From the NCBI RefSeq assembly GCF_035917275.1, contig NZ_CP108508.1, positions 3,286,001 to 3,350,000 of the forward strand: a stretch of 64,000 bases of DNA, read 5' to 3'. The notes beneath the pieces are model-generated. The model was not told the DNA's origin and did no database searches. It was given only the letters and a program-made list of their open reading frames with translations. Within the stretch, counting starts at the first letter, position 1, and each line of letters begins with the position of its first letter. Source of the stretch: Streptomyces sp. NBC_01237. Its GTDB lineage: Bacteria > Actinomycetota > Actinomycetes > Streptomycetales > Streptomycetaceae. Shown here one piece after another: positions 51,801 to 60,981 of the stretch. The translations under genes and the position numbers were made by a program.

Positions 51801-53903
51801 CCACACGGCGGCGAACGCGTCCTGGAACCGGTCGCGGGCGTCGTCGGCCAGATAGCTGCCGTTGCCCGTGGCCTGCGGCATCCGCAGCCCGAAGTCGTAG
51901 ATCCAGGCGTGGGTGCGGTCCGCGCAGCGCAGCTCGTACGGACGCTCGTCGACGACCTCGACACCGAGCTGCTGGAGGGCCGGGAGGACGGCGGACAGGG
52001 AGACCTGCTCGCCGGTCCGGTAGATCTTGAAGCGGCGCTCGCCGGGGCCGGCGCCGACGGGCTCGTACAGGCTGAGGGCGAAGTCCTTCTCGTTCCGCTT
52101 GAGCGCTTCGAGGTGGACCAGGTCGGCCACGGCGGCGCGCGGCGAGTGGTCGGCCTTGTACCCCTCGGGGAACGAGTGACCGTAGTGGCGCATCAGCTCG
52201 GCGGCGCGCTCCTCACCGCACTCGGCGTTCAGCGCCTCCTGGAAGCCGTCGGCCCAGGAACGGGCGGCCTCGACGAGGCGGCCCTCGATGCGGTCGGCGT
52301 CGGCGTCGGTGAGGTGCGAGAGCTCGGTGCCCGGCGGGACCCGGATGACGAAGTGGAGCCGGGAGAGGATCGACTCGGTGTTCCAGGCGGTGAAGTCGAC
52401 GCTGGTGCCGCCCAGCTCCTCCTTGAGGATGTCGATCAGCCGGAGCCGTACACCGGTGGTGTAGCGGTCGCGCGGCAGGTAGACGATCGCGGAGTAGTAG
52501 CGGCCGTACTCGTCCTGGCGCAGGTACAGCCGCAGCCTGCGGCGCTCCTGGAGGTAGAGCACGGAGGTGACGATGGAGCGGAGCTGGTCGACGGGCGTCT
52601 GGAAGAGCTCGTCGCGCGGGTAGGTCTCCAGGATCTGGAGCAGGTCGCGGCCGTCGTGGCTGTTGTACGTGAAGCCCGCGCCCTCCAGCACCTCGGCGAC
52701 CTTGCGGCGGATGACGGGCACCCGGCGCACGGACTCGGTGTAGGCGGCGGACGAGAACAGCCCGAGGAAGCGGCGCTCACCGACGACGTTGCCGTCGGCG
52801 TCGAACTTCTTCACCCCGACGTAGTCGAGGTAGCTGGGGCGGTGCACGGTCGCGCGGCTGTTGGCCTTCGTCAGGACGAGGAGCTTGTGCTCGCGGGCCT
52901 TGGCGCGGGCGTCGGCGGGCAGCCGGTCGAAGGACGGGCTGACGGGGTGCGCCTCGTCCTCGGTGTGGTGCGGGTCGGAGCGCAGGATGCCGAGGCCGGT
53001 TCCGGGCACGGCGGCCAGGGCGTCGCTGTCCCGCAGCTCGTACTCGCGGTAGCCGAGGAAGGTGAAGTGGTCGGCCGCCAGCCAGCGCAGCAGCTCGCGG
53101 GCCTCGTCGACCTCCTCGTCGGCGAGGTCGTCCAGCGGCTCACCGGGCAGGTCGTCGGCGATCCGCAGCGCGGCGTCGCGCATCTTGTCCCAGTCCTCGA
53201 CGGTCTCCCGCACGTCGGACAGGACACGCAGCAGATCGGCGGTGATCTGCTTCAGGTCGGCGCGGTCGGTCTCGCGGTCGATCTCGACGTGGATCCAGGA
53301 CTCGACGAGCGCGTCGTGCGGCAGCTCGGCCTTGGCGTCCTTGGCCCCCTTGGCGTTCTTGCGGCCCTGCGCGTTCGTCGCGACACCGTTGCCCTCGGTG
53401 AGGACCTCGATGAGCTTGCCGGTGAGGTCACGGCGGACGATGACCTGCGGGTGGATCACGACATGGATGCCGCGGCCCTGCCGGGACAGCTCATTGGTCA
53501 CGGAGTCGACCAGGAACGGCATGTCGTCGGTGACGACCTCGACGACGGAGTGGCTGGAGGTCCAGCCGTTCTCCTCGACGGTCGGGGTGTGCACCCGGAC
53601 GTTCGCCGTGCCCTGGGGACGGTTCTCGGCCAGCCGGTAGTGGGAAGACGCGGCGCCGAAGACGTCGACCGGGTCCCGGCCGCCGATGTCCTCCGGTGCG
53701 GTGTGCAGGTAGTAGCGCTGGAGGTAGGAGAGCAACATGTCCTGGCCGGGGCGCTCCCCCTGGTCGGCCCCGGTGCCGGCCGAGCCGGCCCGCACCCTGG
53801 GGGTACCCCCTGGGCCACCGACACCACCGCCCGGGCTGTTGTCAGCTACCTTGGCGGCCCGTGTGAGCAGCTCGGCCTTGGCTTCGTCCAGCTTGGTCTG
53901 CAT
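48882..53903 (-). CDS. gdhB: NAD-specific glutamate dehydrogenase, 180-kDa class
   Basis: Very large catabolic glutamate dehydrogenase of 1673 aa, oxidising glutamate to 2-oxoglutarate with NAD+. This class, first described in Streptomyces clavuligerus, has long N-terminal ACT-like/regulatory regions, a central catalytic core and a C-terminal helical part. The core shows [21 protein letters not shown], then [10 protein letters not shown] near residue 904 with the expected lysine, and [19 protein letters not shown]. ATG at 53901-53903 after AGAGGA. Length and gene order are normal for the class. It stands alone between two convergent or divergent neighbours. Confidence 0.93.
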   Translation of the reverse strand: [1673 protein letters not shown]

Positions 53904-54389
53904 GTCCTCTGGCTCCTGTCGCGCGCCGTTGCGTGACGTAGGTGAAAAAGACGACGTAACGCCACGACGCGGGGTATCCGGTCTGAGTCGACGCTATGCC
54001 GCTGGGGGAGATGCCCGGGACCTTATTGGCCATTTTCGGCAGCGGGTCCGGGCCAGGGGCTGTTCCGCGGGCCGTGGCCGTGGCCACGGCCGCCGGACAA
54101 CCCCTGGGGAGATCGCGGATCGCCCGGGTGCTGTTGCACTCCGGGCGCAGGCCGGGGGCTTCGCTGCCCCCGAGGCGTATCGCGCTGATCACGGCACCAG
54201 GCTATCTCCCTCTCACCCACAACCGTCATGGGCTGTATGTGTACAAAAGATGGCCGCGAACTTTGACACTCTGGACAGTGCGCTGCGCCCTCTTGGCGAA
54301 CTCCGCGCGGGGAGGCAGGCTTGCCGGTCGTACGACGCCGGCCCTTCCGGTCCAGCGATTCCGGTCCTCCGACGCCTGGGAGCCCCGCC
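53904..54389. other. 486-bp divergent gap, no gene seen
   Basis: Between gdh and the DJ-1-like gene. It holds an inverted repeat near gdh (cgtgacgt at 53931-53938 with acgtaacg at 53958-53965), a GC palindrome around 54078-54100, and a perfect TTGACA at 54263-54268 facing right without a clear -10. Apparent short ORFs here lack ribosome-binding sites. Confidence 0.5.
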
Positions 54390-54965
54390 ATGGCACAGAA
54401 GATCCTGCTCGTCACCGGCGACGCCGCCGAGTCCCTGGAGGTCCTGTACCCCTACCAACGGCTGCGCGAGGAGGGGTACGAGGTCGACATCGCGGCCCCC
54501 GAGCGCAAGACGCTGCGTTTCGTGGTGCACGACTTCGAGCCCGGTTTCGACACGTACACGGAGAAGCCCGGCTACACCTGGCCGGCCGACCTGGCCTTCT
54601 CGGAGGTCGACCCCGGCGCCTATGTGGCCCTGGTGATCCCGGGCGGCCGTGCCCCGGAATACCTCCGCAACAACGCCGAGCTGCGCAAGATCGTCAGCGC
54701 CTTCTTCGACGGTGGGAGGCCGGTCGCCCAGATCTGCCACGGCCCCCTGATCACGGCCGCGACCGGCGGGCTCAGCGGCCGCAGGGTCACCGCGTACCCC
54801 GCGCTGGAACCCGACATGCAGTCGGCGGGAGCGACCTTCCAGGACGCGGAGGCGGTCGTCGACGGGACCCTCGTCTCCTCCAGGGCATGGCCGGACCACT
54901 CGGCCTGGATGCGCGAGTTCCTGAAGGTGCTCCGCGCGACGTCGGGCGCCCCGTCGGGCGCCTGA
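54390..54965 (+). CDS. DJ-1/PfpI-family protein
   Basis: Class I glutamine-amidotransferase-like protein of 191 aa. The nucleophile elbow AQICHGPLI contains the conserved cysteine (about 117), and the glutamate-side strand VALVIPGG and ILLVTGDAAESLEVLYPYQRL match the DJ-1/PfpI fold. Members act as deglycases, chaperones or proteases; the exact role is open. ATG 54390 follows GGGAG by seven bases. Confidence 0.87.
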   Translation: MAQKILLVTGDAAESLEVLYPYQRLREEGYEVDIAAPERKTLRFVVHDFEPGFDTYTEKPGYTWPADLAFSEVDPGAYVALVIPGGRAPEYLRNNAELRKIVSAFFDGGRPVAQICHGPLITAATGGLSGRRVTAYPALEPDMQSAGATFQDAEAVVDGTLVSSRAWPDHSAWMREFLKVLRATSGAPSGA

Positions 54966-55030
54966 GTCCGCCCCGGCGAGGGGCGCGGCTTCCCGTTCTC
55001 CCGCCTCCCGGACCGGGGCCCGCACCCCCG

Positions 55031-55108
55031 GCCGGAGAACGCCTCGGCCGGGAACACCCCGGCCCGAGAACACCCCCGCCGGAAACCCCTCAGCCCGAGA
55101 ACACCTCG
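55031..55108. repeat. Five ~16-bp tandem units overlapping a gene end
   Basis: Units based on gcccgagaacacctcg. The unit at 55093-55108 encodes the last codons of the HAD gene (EVFSG), the stop is at 55090-55092, and four more units follow downstream of it on the - strand. Confidence 0.85.
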
Positions 55109-55761
55109 GCCAGCGCCACCGCTTCCGCCAGGGTGTCCACCACCGGTACGCCCGCCGCCTCCAGGTTGCCCCGGCTGTGCGACCCGCCGGTGTAGAGCAC
55201 CGCACGCGCACCGACATGGGCCGCGGCCACCGCGTCGTCCACCGCGTCCCCGATGACGACCGAGTGCTCGGGGGATATCCCGTCCAGCGCGGCGAAGTGC
55301 CGCTCCATGTGCTGCGCCTTGCTGCCGCCGGACGGCCCCGTACGACCGTCGACACGGACGAAGTGACGCTCGATGCCGTACCCGCGCACCACGGGGACCA
55401 GCTGCTCGTGCCCGTGCATGCTCAGCAGCGACTGGCTGCGGCCCGCCAGCTGCCACTGGCCGAGGAGCTGCTCGACGCCTTCGGTGAGCCCGCAGGCGGG
55501 ACGCCGCTCGGCGTAGTAGCGGTGGAAACTGCCGTCCATCCGCTCCCACTCGGCCTGGGTGGGCAGCCGGCCCATGAACCGCTCGTAGAAGCGGGGTATC
55601 GGGATGCAGTACATCTCGCGGTACTGCGCCAGGGTGATCGGCTCCAGCTCGACCTCGGCGAAGGCCGCGTTCGTCGCGTGGATGACGGCCTGGGTGTCGT
55701 CGAGCAGCGTGCCGTTCCAGTCCCAGACCAGATGTGTGCGGTTCTTCCCCGGTGTCGCCAT
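55090..55761 (-). CDS. HAD-superfamily phosphatase (phosphoglycolate-phosphatase-like)
   Basis: Hydrolase of 223 aa. Motif I is VWDWNGTLLDD with Asn in the position before GT, as in several HAD subgroups; motif II is likely LLSMHG, the lysine is in GGSKAQHMERH, and motif III is VVIGDAVDDAVAA. A helical cap lies between about 25 and 90. Small phosphate esters are the expected substrates. ATG 55759-55761. Confidence 0.83.
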   Translation of the reverse strand: MATPGKNRTHLVWDWNGTLLDDTQAVIHATNAAFAEVELEPITLAQYREMYCIPIPRFYERFMGRLPTQAEWERMDGSFHRYYAERRPACGLTEGVEQLLGQWQLAGRSQSLLSMHGHEQLVPVVRGYGIERHFVRVDGRTGPSGGSKAQHMERHFAALDGISPEHSVVIGDAVDDAVAAAHVGARAVLYTGGSHSRGNLEAAGVPVVDTLAEAVALAEVFSG

Positions 55762-55790
55762 ACGGAAAAAATACTCGCCGGGTACGACAA

Positions 55791-56297
55791 TCAGGCGATG
55801 AGGTGAGGAATCTCCTGGATGCCGAACCACAGCAGCTCGTGGTCCTCGGCACCGTCCACGGTGAACTGCGCGTCGTCGTCACCGAGGTCCGCAGCCCCCA
55901 GCGCCGCCGCGGCGGCGCTCACGTCCTTCTCCGCGTCGTCGGCGTCCACATGGACGGCCGCCGCCTTCGCCAGGGCCATGGCGGAGGCGATCCGCACCTC
56001 GCCGAGGGCCGCCCCGTCCAGGCTGTGATCGGGGTCGGCGACCGCGTCCGCGTCCGGCACGTCGACGGCGACGACGACCCGTCGGCGGGGCTCGTCGGGA
56101 TGGCCGGCGATCATCCGGAGCGAGGCGGAGGCGGCCCGGTTGAGCGCGGCGTACTCCAGCTCCTCGATGTCGTCGGAGACGTACCACTCACGCAGCTGAG
56201 GCGTCACCGCGTAGGCCGTGAGCGGCCCGGGTCCTACCTCGCCCGCCCTGTGCGCCGCTGCGAGACCGGAGAGGGTCAGAGGGACGTACACGCGCAT
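55791..56297 (-). CDS. Conserved hypothetical protein, DUF6912-like
   Basis: A 168-aa soluble protein with the N-terminal signature MRVYVPLTLSGLAAAHRAGE and C-terminal HELLWFGIQEIPHLI, which I recognise as the DUF6912-type actinobacterial family found near secA. No catalytic motif or membrane segment is visible; the centre is rich in Ala and Asp. It lies 29 bp upstream of the HAD gene and could share its transcript. Function unknown. Confidence 0.7.
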   Translation of the reverse strand: MRVYVPLTLSGLAAAHRAGEVGPGPLTAYAVTPQLREWYVSDDIEELEYAALNRAASASLRMIAGHPDEPRRRVVVAVDVPDADAVADPDHSLDGAALGEVRIASAMALAKAAAVHVDADDAEKDVSAAAAALGAADLGDDDAQFTVDGAEDHELLWFGIQEIPHLIA

Positions 56298-56566
56298 GGC
56301 AGGCCGCTTTCGTAGTCGGAAACGCCTTCAGGATACGTGGACGTCCCCTTTCGGGTCCCCGTGATCGGCCTCGGCCGTCCACCGGCAGCCGCCCGTCACC
56401 CCCGTCGCATGCCTTGCGGCACAAGGCGCGTGCCACTGATAGGTGAACCCGCCACCGCGCGTACCCCTCCCCCGGGCCCCTTGCGGCGCTGACGACCGTC
56501 CCCGTAGAAGATCCCCAGCAGAAGTTACCGTCCGGTATTCGACCGGGCCCGGGTTCAACGGGGGCG

Positions 56567-57001
56567 ATGAGTATGAGCACGGACAACAGGCGACCCACCG
56601 GCCGGCGCGACCAGCGCAGGCCCGGCACCGTACCTCCGCAGCGCACGCCGCTACGGCCCCGGCAGCCGCCCCGCCCGCACCACTGGTTCGCCGAACGCCT
56701 GCTCGCGGTCCTCAGCGGCCAGCGGCCGGTGCACTGGATGCTCGGCCACACCATCGGCGACGCCTACGACCAGCTGGCCGAGCTGGCGCCGGGCGCCCCG
56801 CTGAGTGCCACCAGGGGCAGCCGTCCCGTGGTACGCCGCTGTCGCGGTGCCCAGCCCGCCACGGGTGTCGTCGAGGCGTTCGCGAGCATCACGGCGGGCG
56901 ACCGGGTCCAGGCCATGGCCTTCCGCCTGGAACAGGGCACCGACCTCCGCTGGCGCTGCGCCGCGGTGGAACTCGGCGCGGCGAGCCAGGCCGTCCGTTG
57001 A
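56567..57001 (+). CDS. Rv3235-family protein
   Basis: A 144-aa protein with a disordered, Arg/Pro-rich N-terminus (about 1-40) and a compact domain (about 42-140, HHWFAERLLAVLSGQRPVHW ... VEAFASITAGDRVQAMAFRLE). The family is conserved next to secA in actinobacteria, including Mycobacterium Rv3235 near secA1. No function is known. ATG 56567 or 56573 could start it; GGGGGCG precedes both. Convergent with secA. Confidence 0.75.
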   Translation: MSMSTDNRRPTGRRDQRRPGTVPPQRTPLRPRQPPRPHHWFAERLLAVLSGQRPVHWMLGHTIGDAYDQLAELAPGAPLSATRGSRPVVRRCRGAQPATGVVEAFASITAGDRVQAMAFRLEQGTDLRWRCAAVELGAASQAVR

Positions 57002-57030
57002 GCGCGCCCCACGGCCTCGCCCGGACACAC

Positions 57031-57064
57031 CCGGGGCCGGACACCACAAGGTGCCCGGCCCCGG
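57031..57064. terminator. Convergent terminator between the Rv3235-like gene and secA
   Basis: Arms ccggggccgg and ccggccccgg, continued by cacc/ggtg after one mismatch, with loop acaa. Confidence 0.85.
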
Positions 57065-57120
57065 CCGTCCTGCGCCCGGCCGCGGTACGGATCCCCGTAC
57101 CGCCGGCTCAGCGCCCCGCG

Positions 57121-59952
57121 CTACTTCTTGCGACGACGCCCTCCGGTGCCGCCGCCCTTCTGCGCCTTGCGCCGCTCCGCACGCGTCATCCCGTCCGCCT
57201 CGGACCGCGCGCCGTCACCGTCACCGTTGGAGAAGTCGCCCTCGACGACCCCGCCCTCCCCGTCCACCGTGGGAGCGGAGAAGTGCAGCCGGTCCGGCCG
57301 CTGCGGGGCGTCCAGGCCCTTGGCCCGGATCTCCGGACGGGAGACCGCCGCGACGGGCGCGTCCTCCTTGGAGAGCGAGGTCGGCTCGGCCGCGTCCTGC
57401 ACCGGAACCTCTTCGACCTGCTGCTCGACCTGGACCTCCAGGTTGAACAGGTAGCCGACGGACTCCTCCTTGATGCCCTCCATCATGGCGTTGAACATGT
57501 CGAAGCCCTCGCGCTGGTACTCGACCAGCGGGTCCTTCTGCGCCATGGCCCGCAGGCCGATGCCCTCCTGGAGATAGTCCATCTCGTAGAGGTGCTCACG
57601 CCACTTGCGGTCCAGGACGGACAGCACCACGCGCCGCTCCAGCTCACGCATGATGTCGGAGCCGAGCGTCTTCTCGCGCTCCGCGTACTGGTCGTGAATG
57701 TCGTCCTTGACGGACTCGGCGATGAACTCCGCGGTGACGCCGGCCAGGTCCCCGGCGGCCTCCTCCAGCTCCACGACCGTGACCTTCACCGGGTAGAGCT
57801 GCTTGAAGGCGCCCCACAGCCGGTCGAGGTCCCACTCCTCGGCGAAGCCCTCGGCGGTCTCCTGCCGGATGTAGTCGTCGATCGTGTCGTCCATGAAGTG
57901 CCGGATCTGGTCCTGGAGGTCCTCGCCCTCCAGAACACGGCGGCGCTCACCGTAGATGACCTCGCGCTGCCGGTTGAGCACCTCGTCGTACTTCAGGACG
58001 TTCTTGCGCGTCTCGAAGTTCTGCTGCTCGACCTGCGACTGGGCCGACGCGATGGCCCGGGTGACCATCTTGTTCTCGATCGGCACATCGTCGGGCACAT
58101 TGGCCATCGACATGACGCGCTCGACCATCTGGGCCTTGAACAGGCGCATCAGGTCATCGCCCAGCGACAGGTAGAAGCGGGACTCGCCCGGGTCGCCCTG
58201 ACGGCCGGAACGACCGCGCAGCTGGTTGTCGATACGGCGCGACTCGTGCCGCTCGGTGCCCAGCACGTACAGCCCGCCGAGGTCCTTGACCTCTTCGAAC
58301 TCGGCCTTCACGGCCTGCTCGGCCTTCTCCAGCGCGGCGGGCAGCGCGGCCGCCCACTCCTCGACGTGGTCGACCGGGTCGAGACCGCGCTGACGCAGCT
58401 CCGCCTCGGCGAGGTCGTCCGGGTTGCCGCCGAGCTTGATGTCGGTGCCTCGGCCGGCCATGTTCGTGGCGACGGTGACGGCGCCCTTGCGGCCGGCCTG
58501 GGCGACGATCGTCGCCTCCCGGTCGTGCTGCTTGGCGTTGAGGACCTCGTGCTGGACGCCCCGCTTGGAGAGCTGCTGCGAGAGGTACTCGGACTTCTCG
58601 ACCGAGGTGGTGCCGACCAGGATCGGCTGGCCCTTCTCGTGCTTCTCGGCGATGTCGTCGACGACCGCGGCGAACTTCGCGACCTCGGTGCGGTAGATCA
58701 GGTCCGACTGGTCGGCGCGGACCATCGGCCGGTTCGTCGGGATCGGCACGACGCCCAGCTTGTAGATCTGGTGGAACTCGGCGGCCTCGGTCATCGCCGT
58801 ACCGGTCATGCCGGAGAGCTTGCCGTAGAGACGGAAGAAGTTCTGCAGGGTGATCGTGGCGAGGGTCTGGTTCTCGTCCTTGATGTCCACCCCTTCCTTC
58901 GCCTCGATCGCCTGGTGCATGCCCTCGTTGTAGCGGCGGCCGGCGAGGATACGGCCGGTGTGCTCGTCGACGATCATGACTTCGCCGTCGATGACGACGT
59001 AGTCCTTGTCCTTCTTGAAGAGTTCCTTGGCCTTGATGGCGTTGTTGAGGTACCCCACGAGCGGTGTGTTCACCGACTCGTAGAGGTTCTCGATGCCGAG
59101 CCAGTCCTCGACCTTCGCCACACCGGGCTCATGGATGGCGACGGTGCGCTTCTTCTCGTCGACCTCGTAGTCGCCGGTCTCCTCAAGCCCCTTCAGCGGG
59201 TTGCCCGCCTCACCTCGGGTGAGACGCGTGACCAGCTTGGCGAAGTCGCCGTACCACTTGGTGGCCTGGTCGGCGGGGCCGGAGATGATCAGCGGCGTAC
59301 GGGCCTCGTCGACGAGGATCGAGTCGACCTCGTCGACGATCGCGAAGTTGTGGCCGCGCTGGACGAGCTCGTCCTGGGACCACGCCATGTTGTCGCGGAG
59401 GTAGTCGAAGCCGAACTCGTTGTTCGTGCCGTACGTGATGTCGCAGGCGTACTGCTCACGGCGCTGCGCCGGGGTCATGTTGGCGATGATGCAGCCGACC
59501 TCCAGGCCGAGGAACTTGTGCACCCGGCCCATCATCTCGGAGTCGCGCTCGGCCAAGTAGTCGTTGACCGTGATCAGGTGCACGCCCTTGCCGGAGAGCG
59601 CGTTGAGATACGCGGGCAGGGTGCCGACGAGGGTCTTGCCCTCACCGGTCTTCATCTCGGCCACGTAGCCGAGGTGCAGGGCTGCGCCGCCCATCATCTG
59701 GACGTCGTAATGGCGCTGTCCGAGGACACGCTTGGCGGCCTCACGGACCGTCGCGAAGGCTTCGGGAAGCAGGTCGTCCAGGCTCTCGCCGTCCGCGTAC
59801 CGTTCCTTGTACTCGTCGGTGAGCGCCCGCAGCTCGGCGTCGGAGAGGTTGACGAAGTCCTCTTCGATGGAGCTGACCTGGTCCGCGATGCGGTGCAGTT
59901 TGCGCAGGATCTTGCCTTCGCCTGCACGCATGAGCTTGTTGAAGACGGACAC
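57121..59952 (-). CDS. secA: Preprotein translocase ATPase SecA
   Basis: Sec motor ATPase of 943 aa that pushes unfolded preproteins through SecYEG. Seen: N-terminal [19 protein letters not shown], Walker [11 protein letters not shown] (about 98-107), DEAD-like [17 protein letters not shown], helicase motif [27 protein letters not shown] and the scaffold/wing domains. The C-terminus is acidic and ends in a Lys/Arg-rich tail (GGRRRKK) without the cysteine-rich zinc site found in E. coli SecA. GTG start at 59950-59952 with AAGGAG upstream. Essential housekeeping gene. Confidence 0.97.
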   Translation of the reverse strand: MSVFNKLMRAGEGKILRKLHRIADQVSSIEEDFVNLSDAELRALTDEYKERYADGESLDDLLPEAFATVREAAKRVLGQRHYDVQMMGGAALHLGYVAEMKTGEGKTLVGTLPAYLNALSGKGVHLITVNDYLAERDSEMMGRVHKFLGLEVGCIIANMTPAQRREQYACDITYGTNNEFGFDYLRDNMAWSQDELVQRGHNFAIVDEVDSILVDEARTPLIISGPADQATKWYGDFAKLVTRLTRGEAGNPLKGLEETGDYEVDEKKRTVAIHEPGVAKVEDWLGIENLYESVNTPLVGYLNNAIKAKELFKKDKDYVVIDGEVMIVDEHTGRILAGRRYNEGMHQAIEAKEGVDIKDENQTLATITLQNFFRLYGKLSGMTGTAMTEAAEFHQIYKLGVVPIPTNRPMVRADQSDLIYRTEVAKFAAVVDDIAEKHEKGQPILVGTTSVEKSEYLSQQLSKRGVQHEVLNAKQHDREATIVAQAGRKGAVTVATNMAGRGTDIKLGGNPDDLAEAELRQRGLDPVDHVEEWAAALPAALEKAEQAVKAEFEEVKDLGGLYVLGTERHESRRIDNQLRGRSGRQGDPGESRFYLSLGDDLMRLFKAQMVERVMSMANVPDDVPIENKMVTRAIASAQSQVEQQNFETRKNVLKYDEVLNRQREVIYGERRRVLEGEDLQDQIRHFMDDTIDDYIRQETAEGFAEEWDLDRLWGAFKQLYPVKVTVVELEEAAGDLAGVTAEFIAESVKDDIHDQYAEREKTLGSDIMRELERRVVLSVLDRKWREHLYEMDYLQEGIGLRAMAQKDPLVEYQREGFDMFNAMMEGIKEESVGYLFNLEVQVEQQVEEVPVQDAAEPTSLSKEDAPVAAVSRPEIRAKGLDAPQRPDRLHFSAPTVDGEGGVVEGDFSNGDGDGARSEADGMTRAERRKAQKGGGTGGRRRKK

Positions 59953-60192
59953 TGAGGCTGGTCTCCTTGCCGGTCGGGCCTGGCACTGGGTCGTGTAATG
60001 GACTCTGGCGCGGGCACGGCAGGTGGGCCCCACCGCAACGGCCATCGTAAGCGAGGACCCCACCGCGTCGGGAGGGCTGCCGCCGCGTTGACCTCGCAGC
60101 GCCCTTCCAGGACAACGGCCGGAAGGCACGGAAGGTGCCGGGAAGCCCCAAAAGTGCTCGCATCACACGTGCCGACTGACCAGAATCCTTCC

Positions 60193-60768
60193 ATGGAGCC
60201 GATCACTCTCACCACGGAACGTCTGCTGCTGCGCCCCTTCGGCCGCGCGGACACGGACGGGGTGTACACCGCGTGCCAGGACCCGGACATCCAGCGCTGG
60301 ACGGTCATCCCCTCCCCGTACCGGCACACGGACGCGGAACTGTTCACCGGAACGCTCTCGCCGGCCGGCTGGCGGGACGACTCGATGTACAACTTCGCGC
60401 TGGTCCGCAAGGACAGCGGGCTGCTCGTCGGCGCGCTCGGCATCGACCGCCGCAGCCTGCCGGGCACGTACGAGGTGGGCTTCTGGATGGCCAGGGAGCA
60501 CCGCGGTCTCGGCCACGCGACCGAGGCGGTCATCGGCTCGGCCCGCTGGGCGTTCACCTCGCTCGCGGCGGAGCGGCTGGAGTGGCGGGCCGAGGTCGGC
60601 AACGTCGCCTCGCGCGCGACCGCGCTGCGGGCCGGGTTCCGGCTGGAGGGCGCGCAGCGCTCGGCGCTCCTGAACAAGGGGGTACGGCGCGACGCCTGGA
60701 TCGCCGCGCTGCTCCCGTGCGACCTGGGGCTTCCCGGCGCCCACCCCTATCTGCCCACGGACCGCTGA
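60193..60768 (+). CDS. GNAT-family acetyltransferase
   Basis: RimJ/RimL-like acetyltransferase of 191 aa. It begins ITLTTERLLLRPFGRADTDGVY and carries the acetyl-CoA motif VGFWMAREHRGLGHATEAV (about 97-115), followed by LEWRAEVGNVASRATALRAGF. ATG 60193 is chosen as the domain begins immediately; the upstream extension of the frame is not conserved-looking. Divergent from secA across 240 bp. Substrate unknown. Confidence 0.83.
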   Translation: MEPITLTTERLLLRPFGRADTDGVYTACQDPDIQRWTVIPSPYRHTDAELFTGTLSPAGWRDDSMYNFALVRKDSGLLVGALGIDRRSLPGTYEVGFWMAREHRGLGHATEAVIGSARWAFTSLAAERLEWRAEVGNVASRATALRAGFRLEGAQRSALLNKGVRRDAWIAALLPCDLGLPGAHPYLPTDR

Positions 60769-60875
60769 CCGACGGGAGGCGCCGGAACCGCCGGGAAGCA
60801 CGGGCCACCCGCCCGTCCGCCCGGAACCCCGGGCGGTCCCCCATGGAACATCCACCGGACCCGCACTCCCCCGTT

Positions 60876-60947
60876 CCCACCGGAACCGCAGACTCCGTTC
60901 TTGCCGGAACTGCGGACTCCGCTCCCACCGGAACCCCGGATCCCGCC
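60876..60947 (+). repeat. Three tandem 24-bp units upstream of the glycosylase promoter
   Basis: Units at 60876-60899, 60900-60923 and 60924-60947, built on ccaccggaaccgcagactcc. The array ends four bases before the promoter motif at 60952. Confidence 0.85.
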
Positions 60948-60951
60948 GTGG

Positions 60952-60974
60952 GTGTCAGTGCCGCCCTCTAGGGT
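60952..60974 (+). promoter_or_regulatory. PafBC-type DNA-damage promoter
   Basis: GTGTCAGTG (60952-60960), an 8-bp gap, then TAGGGT (60969-60974) matches TTGTCRGTG-N8-TANNNT at every fixed position but the first. The ATG begins at 60982, right where transcription should start. Confidence 0.65.
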
Positions 60975-60981
60975 TCGACGC

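Noticed and set aside
48888-53936. A 1682-codon open frame on the + strand
   Set aside because: It is fully antisense to the NAD-glutamate dehydrogenase gene and arises from GC-rich codon bias (few stops in the mirror frame). The translated text has no domain character and no ribosome-binding site.
56443-59955. A 1170-codon open frame on the + strand
   Set aside because: It crosses the Rv3235-like gene in another frame and runs antisense through secA; same mirror-frame artefact.
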